The notes under the pieces: model-generated
Database searches by the model: none
Seen by the model: only the letters and a program-made list of their open reading frames with translations
What the model was told of the DNA's origin: nothing
DNA from: Limisphaerales bacterium
Lineage (GTDB): Bacteria > Verrucomicrobiota > Verrucomicrobiia > Limisphaerales > UBA11358
Direction of reading: 5' to 3'
NCBI GenBank assembly: GCA_003139955.1
Contig: PLHK01000063.1
Coordinates: 1 to 34,218, forward strand
DNA length: 34,218 nt
Shown: positions 8,500 through 13,999 of the stretch, piece after piece
How positions within the stretch are numbered: position 1 is the stretch's first letter
How the letters are laid out: every line of letters begins with the position of its first letter
Program-made: the position numbers and the translations under genes

Positions 8500-9591
8500 T
8501 CACTTTTTATGGCCGAAACCGAAAACGCTCACCTTGCGCGACCCGTATTGGCTCGTGACGATGACGAGGTGATCAATCTGAAAATCCGGCGCGGCGTATT
8601 TTTGGAAGAAGGCGACGTTGTCGTAATCCACCACGACTTTCGCGGGCAGATTCAAGCCAGCTTTGCTACCGTCCGGCGCGCCAAACCACATCAACAAACG
8701 GCCAGTGTCATCAAAAACTTGAACGAGTTGTCCGGCGGCATCCACAGCGTAAAGCAAATTATCGCGGTCGACGGCAATGCCTTTCAGCCGTGCGAATTCG
8801 CCGTAGTTGTCGCCATATTTCCCGACCGAGCGAATATAATTTCCGTCCTTGTCAAAAACTTGGATGCGATAAGCGCCGAAATCGCTCACATAAATCCGAC
8901 CGTGGGAATCCAGCGCAAGATTGATCGGCTGAAACAAACGCACGTTGATGTTCGTCGCCTCCGCGCGGCGCGGGATGTCGAACAATGGCGCGCGCGTGGC
9001 TTTGTCAAAAACATGAACGGCGTGCTGCGCAACGTCGGCGACGTAAATCCTGTCTTTGTCCAAAACCACGTCGCGCGGTTTGTTCACGCCCGGCTCGCCG
9101 AGGGTTCCGACAAAATTTTCCTTGTCGTCCACAATGACCACCTGGTCGCGCAAACTATCAGCAACGTAAAGCCAGCCATTGTCGTCCACCGAAAGGTTGA
9201 CCGGCAATTTCAACGTGCCTGGTCCGGTCGGCGCGATGGCAAAAATTCTCCGCTTCTCCAAATCCATCCGCAAAATCAAACCGACTCCGGTGTCGCAGAC
9301 GTAAATATTTTTTGGCGTCGTGGTCGCACCGTAAGGTTTTAGAATCGGCGTATTGGGCGGTGCTTCGCCGGTGATGAAGGTCATCAAAGTGTCGCCGCCA
9401 CTCCCGCGCAAATCTTTTTCCGAACCGAACGAGGTCAGATATTGCAGGCGCGGCGCATCGGGCGCGGGTGGATAAAAAGTGTATTTCGGACCGTTGTCCG
9501 GCGGAGTCGTGGTGCAGCCGACGGCGAGAAAAAAAATCCCCGCGACGGCGAGCACATTCGTGAAACTGAAAAGTTTTTGGTTAATTTTCAT
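8500..9591 (-). CDS. NHL-repeat beta-propeller lipoprotein (B)
   Basis: This 363-residue protein has a lipoprotein signal with lipobox AVGC (Cys26). Repeated blade motifs follow: KPYGATTTPKNIYVCDTG, LPVNLSVDDNGWLYVADS, KPRDVVLDKDRIYVADV, QPINLALDSHGRIYVSDFG and RLKGIAVDRDNLLYAVDA. They predict a six-bladed NHL propeller. The C-terminus has a short basic tail. It is a paralogue of the lipoprotein at 4427-5449, with a similar stretch after the lipid anchor and a shared TGExxxN feature before the first blade. The gene is 16 bases upstream of the 11-heme lipoprotein and 166 bases downstream of the 4-heme gene, with a terminator hairpin in that gap. The function is unknown; a scaffold for the cytochromes is the simplest guess. 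Confidence 0.87.
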   Translation of the reverse strand: MKINQKLFSFTNVLAVAGIFFLAVGCTTTPPDNGPKYTFYPPAPDAPRLQYLTSFGSEKDLRGSGGDTLMTFITGEAPPNTPILKPYGATTTPKNIYVCDTGVGLILRMDLEKRRIFAIAPTGPGTLKLPVNLSVDDNGWLYVADSLRDQVVIVDDKENFVGTLGEPGVNKPRDVVLDKDRIYVADVAQHAVHVFDKATRAPLFDIPRRAEATNINVRLFQPINLALDSHGRIYVSDFGAYRIQVFDKDGNYIRSVGKYGDNYGEFARLKGIAVDRDNLLYAVDAAGQLVQVFDDTGRLLMWFGAPDGSKAGLNLPAKVVVDYDNVAFFQKYAAPDFQIDHLVIVTSQYGSRKVSVFGFGHKK

Positions 9592-9699
9592 GGTTCCATT
9601 TTCACGGCGGCGGCGGCTTTCGACTAAACCTCTATTGTCCGATGCTGAACATTATTTGGTTAGTCCGGTCATGCGGGTCGTGGCAAAACGGCTGCGCAT

Positions 9700-9740
9700 A
9701 AAAAAATCCGGGGCGCCTGAAATTTTTCAGACGCCCCGGA
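9700..9740 (-). terminator. intrinsic terminator inside the conduit operon
   Basis: A strong hairpin has arms at 9707-9715 plus 9717-9720 and 9727-9730 plus 9732-9740 (nine and four paired bases with one mismatch, AT-rich loop). On the minus strand it is followed by seven T residues (plus-strand A run at 9700-9706). It lies 17 bases after the stop of the 4-heme gene and 109 bases before the next start codon, so it should end most 4-heme transcripts and allow some read-through. Confidence 0.85.
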
Positions 9741-9757
9741 GCGTTCAAACCGATGGC

Positions 9758-10486
9758 TTATTTGTTGTGGCAGCCGAGGCAGAGGTTCTGACCGGAGGCA
9801 ATCGTATAAATCCCGCTGGTCGTGGAGGTGCCTAGTGTGCGATGGATGTCATGGCAGCTTGAGCATTCCACGTTTCCGTTCTTCAACATATTGCCGACCG
9901 TGGGCGAGCCAGGCGCATTGAAGGCGGTGCCGGTTCCGTTCAGTTCACCAGCCGGAAGCTGCGCGATGCAGGCGTTGTAGCTCACTCCGATTGGATGCAT
10001 ATGAGTCAAGTCGTCTTGTCCACCATTGACCTCGATCACCACGGCTGAAGACTTGGTGTAGACCGGCGTGCCGCCTTTGACTGCTGTGGTGATGATGCCG
10101 CTGTTCAAGGCGTCCTGGCTGTTGATTGCCACTGTGCCGTCATGGCAGCCGAGACAGGACAAGCTGGACGAACCGAGTTGAACCGTGACGCCGGACGGAA
10201 AGGTTTCGCTCCCGCCTTGGTCGTAGGTTTTGAATGTTTGCGCCGTCGGCGTGTGAATCCAGAGCGGCCCGCGAGTTGGATCCGGGGCATGGTGAATGGT
10301 ATGACATTCGCCGCATACGTTCGTGCTGGAAGTGCTGAGCCAGTTCACCGTGCCGCCGATCCAGTAGTTGGTGGAAGCATAAAAATCGTGTTTGCTTCCA
10401 ATGATGGTGGCCTTGCTTGATTGCGGTATCAACATGATCGCCGCTCCCAACGCCAGTCCGCCGAGTATCAATGATATTTTTTTCAT
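9758..10486 (-). CDS. tetraheme c-type cytochrome, periplasmic
   Basis: The 242-residue protein starts with a Sec signal peptide (cleavage near SSKA-TI) and has four CxxCH motifs: CGECH, CLGCH, CSSCH and a C-terminal CLGCH three residues from the end. The first two match the 12-heme cytochrome's first pair, with CHTIHHA, a PLWIH segment, then CLGCHDGTVA. A conserved HP (MHPIGVSYN) before the third motif has a counterpart (ADHPISFIYD) in the 12-heme protein as well, so the 4-heme protein looks like a one-module version of it. It is the first cytochrome gene of the minus-strand conduit operon, 118 bases downstream of hemA. It is a likely soluble electron shuttle; the family assignment beyond doubled-CXXCH-like is uncertain. 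Confidence 0.9.
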   Translation of the reverse strand: MKKISLILGGLALGAAIMLIPQSSKATIIGSKHDFYASTNYWIGGTVNWLSTSSTNVCGECHTIHHAPDPTRGPLWIHTPTAQTFKTYDQGGSETFPSGVTVQLGSSSLSCLGCHDGTVAINSQDALNSGIITTAVKGGTPVYTKSSAVVIEVNGGQDDLTHMHPIGVSYNACIAQLPAGELNGTGTAFNAPGSPTVGNMLKNGNVECSSCHDIHRTLGTSTTSGIYTIASGQNLCLGCHNK

Positions 10487-10604
10487 AGTATTATTGCCTG
10501 TGCTTTTTTGGTTTGTTCAAAACAGCCCGTTGTCGCCTGATACCAGACTGCTCCAGCGAAAAACCAAGCACTGTGACCGCGCCCGATCCTTCGTTGAAAA
10601 TTTT

Positions 10605-11681
10605 TCACGCCGTCGCACCGCCCAAAATCCAATCCGGCAGCACCTCGACGTCCGCTTTTTGTTTTTTTGCGAATGGTGAATCGAACCGCTTCATCAATGC
10701 CGCCGCGCGTTCGTCAATTACAGAATTGCAAAATGAAAGTTCCTGTTCGCGATCCTTCGTGTTTTCGCGAACGACCGCTTCAAGGTCGTCAATGTCGTAA
10801 AGAAATACGTTTGGAAGTTTGGCAACGGCGGGATCAATGTCGCGTGGCACCGCGATGTCCACCAGCACCAGCGGACGGTTTTCGCGCGCGGGCAAAATCG
10901 CAGCCACATCTTCGCTCCGCAGAACGATGTCAGGACAGCCCGTCGAGCTGACCAGAATGTCCGCTTCAATCATCGCCGCGTGCGAATCTTCCAGTCGCAC
11001 CGCGCGCCCACCGAATTCCGCCGCCAATTTTTCAGCCCGTTCAAATGAACGGTTGGAAACCAAAACAGTTTTTGCGCCACGTTTGGCCAGATGCTTCACG
11101 CAAGCCTCGCCCATTTTTCCAGCGCCCAAAATCATCACCGTCTTGTCGCTCAAGTCGCGGTCGAAAACTTTTTCCGTCAATTCCACAGCGACGCTGCCGA
11201 CCGAAGTCGCGCCGCGTCCGATGGCGGTGTTTGTGCGGATGTTTTTAGCAACCTGCATGGCCGTCTGGAACAGCCGGTTCATTTTTTTGCCGGTCAATCC
11301 CGCGTCTTTCGCGGCTTGATACGCATTCTTCACCTGGCCGGTGATTTCCGTTTCGCCAAGCACCATCGAGTCAAGTCCGCTGGCCACAGCGAAGAGATGT
11401 TTCGCCGCGTCCGCGCCTTCTTTGATATAAATATGCGGCGTGAAATCAAAATCGCTGTTCGTCAATTCCTGAAACATTCGGATCACGCTTCCGTGAATCC
11501 ACGGTGACACGCCATAAATCTCCACGCGGTTGCAGGTCGAGAGCAGCACGACTTCGGAAAGTTTGCCGCGCAGCTTCAGGCGGCAGCCGCAGCATTGCAG
11601 CCGCGAACGATGCACCGCGATCTTCTCGCGCAACTCCACCGGCGTGGTCTTGTAGCTCAAACCTACGACAAAGATTTTCAT
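10605..11681 (-). CDS. hemA: glutamyl-tRNA reductase HemA
   Basis: HemA reduces glutamyl-tRNA to glutamate-1-semialdehyde, the first committed step of C5-pathway tetrapyrrole synthesis. The N-terminus GLSYKTTPVELREKIA and the active-site segment LSTCNRVEIYGV, with nucleophile Cys50, are diagnostic. The AVASGLDSMVLGETEITGQVK motif follows, and the NADPH-binding loop is GAGKMGE. At 358 residues it is shorter than the roughly 420 of E. coli HemA; most of the C-terminal dimerisation domain is missing, ending soon after the long helix NSVIDERAAALMKRF. It sits on the same strand and 118 bases upstream of the 4-heme cytochrome gene, with no obvious terminator between, so haem synthesis may be co-expressed with the conduit. 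The start ATG lies just beside one arm of a nested inverted repeat (11691-11759). Confidence 0.95.
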   Translation of the reverse strand: MKIFVVGLSYKTTPVELREKIAVHRSRLQCCGCRLKLRGKLSEVVLLSTCNRVEIYGVSPWIHGSVIRMFQELTNSDFDFTPHIYIKEGADAAKHLFAVASGLDSMVLGETEITGQVKNAYQAAKDAGLTGKKMNRLFQTAMQVAKNIRTNTAIGRGATSVGSVAVELTEKVFDRDLSDKTVMILGAGKMGEACVKHLAKRGAKTVLVSNRSFERAEKLAAEFGGRAVRLEDSHAAMIEADILVSSTGCPDIVLRSEDVAAILPARENRPLVLVDIAVPRDIDPAVAKLPNVFLYDIDDLEAVVRENTKDREQELSFCNSVIDERAAALMKRFDSPFAKKQKADVEVLPDWILGGATA

Positions 11682-11690
11682 GGTTTAATT

Positions 11691-11759
11691 ATTTTCAAAC
11701 CGAACCGATTTTTTGGCCCGGAAAGTTCTAACCGGTTCCAAACTTTCATGTTTGAAAAT
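11691..11759. repeat. nested inverted repeats before hemA (operator or leader structure)
   Basis: Three nested symmetric elements share one centre. The outer arms are attttcaaac (11691-11700) and gtttgaaaat (11750-11759), the inner arms gaaagtt (11721-11727) and aactttc (11741-11747), and aaccggtt (11730-11737) is a perfect palindrome at the core. A TCTAAT box on the minus strand (plus 11758-11763) could be a -10 element for hemA, which would put the outer arm in the promoter. The element could work as an operator in DNA or as a stem in the hemA leader RNA. Confidence 0.55.
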
Positions 11760-11954
11760 TAGACTTTCGGTGTCCGACCTGCTCACCGTCCTTTGTGAAA
11801 CATTCAACAATAATTGCCACCTCCATTTTCAGGCTTACCAAAAAACGCCGAGCCTTTGGCAACGGATGGTTAGCTGCTTTAGCTCCGACGGGCAAAATTC
11901 ATCTCGAACAAGGCGCAACCGCGCTACAACAAAAAATCAACCGGAGATATGACG

Positions 11955-12287
11955 ATGAAAAAAATAATTCTGTTAGCTGCGATGGCCGGCCTTGCCGCCA
12001 CGTTAAACGTGAAAGCGGATGATGCCAAAGACAATTGGGATGCCACATGTGCCAAATGCCACGGACCGGACGGCAAGGGCGACACCAAGATGGGCACGCG
12101 CCTTGGCTGCAAAGATTTCACCGATGCCACCGTGCAGGCCGGCTTCACGGATGACGCCGCCTTCAAGGCGCTCAAGGAAGGCCTGAAATCTGACGACGAT
12201 AAAACTCTGATGAAGTCGTATGGCGACACGTTGTCTGACGATCAAATCAAGGCGCTCGTGGCTTACGTCCGCACGTTGAAAAAATAA
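11955..12287 (+). CDS. small monoheme cytochrome c (class I), periplasmic
   Basis: A signal peptide (MKKIILLAAMAGLAATLNVKA) leads into a short class I cytochrome c domain. The haem motif CAKCH is followed by GPDGKGDTKMG, and a methionine in LMKSYGDTLSDDQIKALVAYVRTL is the probable sixth haem ligand, with the usual C-terminal helix. About 110 residues is typical of soluble electron carriers. Two in-frame ATGs exist, at 11949 and 11955; the second is preferred because ggag at 11943-11946 then lies eight bases upstream. It opens the plus-strand cluster and is divergent from hemA. It would carry electrons across the periplasm or between the membrane cytochromes encoded downstream; the partner is inferred. 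Confidence 0.93.
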   Translation: MKKIILLAAMAGLAATLNVKADDAKDNWDATCAKCHGPDGKGDTKMGTRLGCKDFTDATVQAGFTDDAAFKALKEGLKSDDDKTLMKSYGDTLSDDQIKALVAYVRTLKK

Positions 12288-12295
12288 ACATTCTG

Positions 12296-12372
12296 GGTTG
12301 CTGGCCGGAATTCGTCCCGATCCGAAACAGAATGAGCACAGCCCGGTGACGATGCACCACCGGCCAGCAACC
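12296..12372. repeat. long inverted repeat between cytochrome genes
   Basis: A perfect 13-base pair of arms, ggttgctggccgg (12296-12308) and its reverse complement (12360-12372), flanks 51 bases in the gap between the monoheme cytochrome and the 7-heme gene. There is no T-run, so it is not a standard terminator. It may stabilise the upstream mRNA or bind a regulator. The core gggttgctggc recurs at 16134-16144. Confidence 0.6.
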
Positions 12373-12394
12373 TGCGATTTGTCTGCACCACGCC

Positions 12395-13867
12395 ATGAAC
12401 ACTGAAAAGAAAGGGGAAACGCCGCATCGTTCATCGCTGCTGCGAAACTGGACCAGCCTCATCGGACTCGTCGTCAGCATCTGTGCGCTGTTCTCGTTCT
12501 TCCTGCTGTTCATACTGGATGCGATTTCAAAATCGGCGAATCCCTACGTCGGTATTTTGACGTTTTGCGTTGTGCCGGCATTTTTGATTTCAGGAATCGC
12601 GCTGACCATTTTCGGCGCCTGGCGCGAACGCCGCAAACGGGGAAAAGTTTCTGTTCCGCAAATTCAGATTGACCTCGCAAATCCGCGCGACCGCAGAACG
12701 CTTGTCGCCTTCATCGCGGGCAGTTTTGTTTTCATCATGCTTTCGGCGGTCGGCAGCTACAACGCCTATCACATCACGGAGTCGGTGCAGTTTTGCGGCG
12801 AAACCTGCCACACGGTGATGAAGCCGGAACTCACTACGCACGACCACGGCCCGCACGCACGCGTCGCCTGCGTGGAATGTCACGTCGGCGCGGGCGCGTC
12901 GTGGTATGTGAAATCCAAAATCGCCGGCATGTATCAATTATACGCCGTCGCGTTCAACAAATATCCGCGCCCGATTCCGACGCCGATAAAAAATCTACGT
13001 CCGGCACGCGAAACGTGTGAGCAATGCCATTGGCCGAAGGAATTCGTCGGCAATCTGGATCGCACATTCAATTATTTTCAAGGCGACGTTTCCAATTCGC
13101 CCTATTCCATCCGTCTGTTGCTCAAAGTCGGCTCGGGCAATTCCGGCGATGCGCCCGCCGGTGGAATTCACTGGCACATTTTGAGCGGCAACACGGTCGA
13201 ATACATCGCCACCGACGCCGCGCGCCAGAAAATCCCTTGGGTGCGCCTGACCGACGCGCGAGGTGTCGTCACCATTTTTCACGCGCCAAAATTCACCAAC
13301 GACATTTCCCAATACGAAATCCGTAAAATGGACTGCATGGATTGCCACAACCGCCCGTCGCACCGTTATGTCCCGCCAGATTTCGCGGTGAACCAGGCGC
13401 TGGCGCAAAAGCAGATTGACCCGGCGCTGCCGTGGATCAAGACCAATGCGGTTTATGTTTTAACTCGGCATTATCAAACCGACGACGAGGCGCGCAAAGA
13501 AATTGCCGCCGCGCTTTCCGAAAAATATCCAAATGACGCGCGCATCAAACCCGCGATTGCGACGCTGCAACAAATTTATTCTGACAATTTCTTTCCCGAA
13601 ATGAACGCCGACTGGAGCAAATATCCCGACAACGTCGGGCACATGATCTGGCCCGGCTGCTTCCGCTGTCACGACGGTTTGCACAAAACCGAGGACAAAA
13701 AACTCACCATCAAGGCTGACGATTGCAATTCCTGCCACACGATTCTCGCGCAAGGCAGCGGCAACGAATTGCTGCAACTGACGCCCGGCGGCCGACAATT
13801 TGAGCATCCGGCCGGCGATTTGGGCGGCGACAACAACTGCATAGAATGTCACAACGGTGGGCCGTAA
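12395..13867 (+). CDS. 7-heme NapC/NirT-family inner-membrane cytochrome, ImcH-like
   Basis: The 490-residue protein has three N-terminal membrane helices (about 22-42, 52-74 and 103-125) and then a periplasmic domain with seven haem motifs: CGETCH at 134-139 (a CxxxCH, followed by TVM), CVECH 159-163, CEQCH 208-212, CMDCH, CFRCH, CNSCH and CIECH. The segment from FCGETCH through HARVACVECH, ASWYVKSK and YPRPIPTPIKNLRPARETCEQCHWP is typical of NapC/NirT proteins that oxidise menaquinol and pass electrons to the periplasm. Three helices plus seven haems match the architecture of ImcH of Geobacter, needed there for high-potential extracellular acceptors. NapC and NrfH have four haems and one helix, so a nitrate or nitrite role is less likely, and no such reductase is nearby. 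The family is secure; the specific function is inferred. Confidence 0.9.
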   Translation: MNTEKKGETPHRSSLLRNWTSLIGLVVSICALFSFFLLFILDAISKSANPYVGILTFCVVPAFLISGIALTIFGAWRERRKRGKVSVPQIQIDLANPRDRRTLVAFIAGSFVFIMLSAVGSYNAYHITESVQFCGETCHTVMKPELTTHDHGPHARVACVECHVGAGASWYVKSKIAGMYQLYAVAFNKYPRPIPTPIKNLRPARETCEQCHWPKEFVGNLDRTFNYFQGDVSNSPYSIRLLLKVGSGNSGDAPAGGIHWHILSGNTVEYIATDAARQKIPWVRLTDARGVVTIFHAPKFTNDISQYEIRKMDCMDCHNRPSHRYVPPDFAVNQALAQKQIDPALPWIKTNAVYVLTRHYQTDDEARKEIAAALSEKYPNDARIKPAIATLQQIYSDNFFPEMNADWSKYPDNVGHMIWPGCFRCHDGLHKTEDKKLTIKADDCNSCHTILAQGSGNELLQLTPGGRQFEHPAGDLGGDNNCIECHNGGP

Positions 13868-13870
13868 CGC

Positions 13871-13999
13871 ATGGAGACTGAACTTGATTTCAACACGTCA
13901 AAAAACGCCAAGCAATGCACAACCCTCGGTAAGCGGATTCTTCTGATTTCCCTGATTTTGTTGGCGTATGAAGTTTTGCCGCCGACAAGAAAAGTTTAA
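13871..13999 (+). CDS. possible 42-residue single-helix membrane peptide
   Basis: A short reading frame starts with ATG three bases after the stop of the 7-heme gene and ends inside the start of the 11-heme/b-type gene, overlapping it by 32 bases in another frame. It encodes a polar N-terminus and one hydrophobic segment (RILLISLILLAYEVL). It could be a small subunit or a coupling leader that brings ribosomes to the next start, which has no visible Shine-Dalgarno. There is no homology I recognise, and it may be chance. Confidence 0.3.
   Translation: METELDFNTSKNAKQCTTLGKRILLISLILLAYEVLPPTRKV

Noticed and set aside
9661-9690. A minus-strand FCHDPHD string between the NHL-B and 4-heme genes, like the tail of a haem motif
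   Set aside because: The first cysteine of CxxCH is missing, only one half motif is present, and the frame stops soon after. It could be a relic but is too short to support.
12395-13867. NapC/NrfH for nitrate or nitrite reduction
   Set aside because: Seven haems and three membrane helices do not fit the four-haem, one-helix NapC/NrfH, and no NapA or NrfA gene lies nearby.
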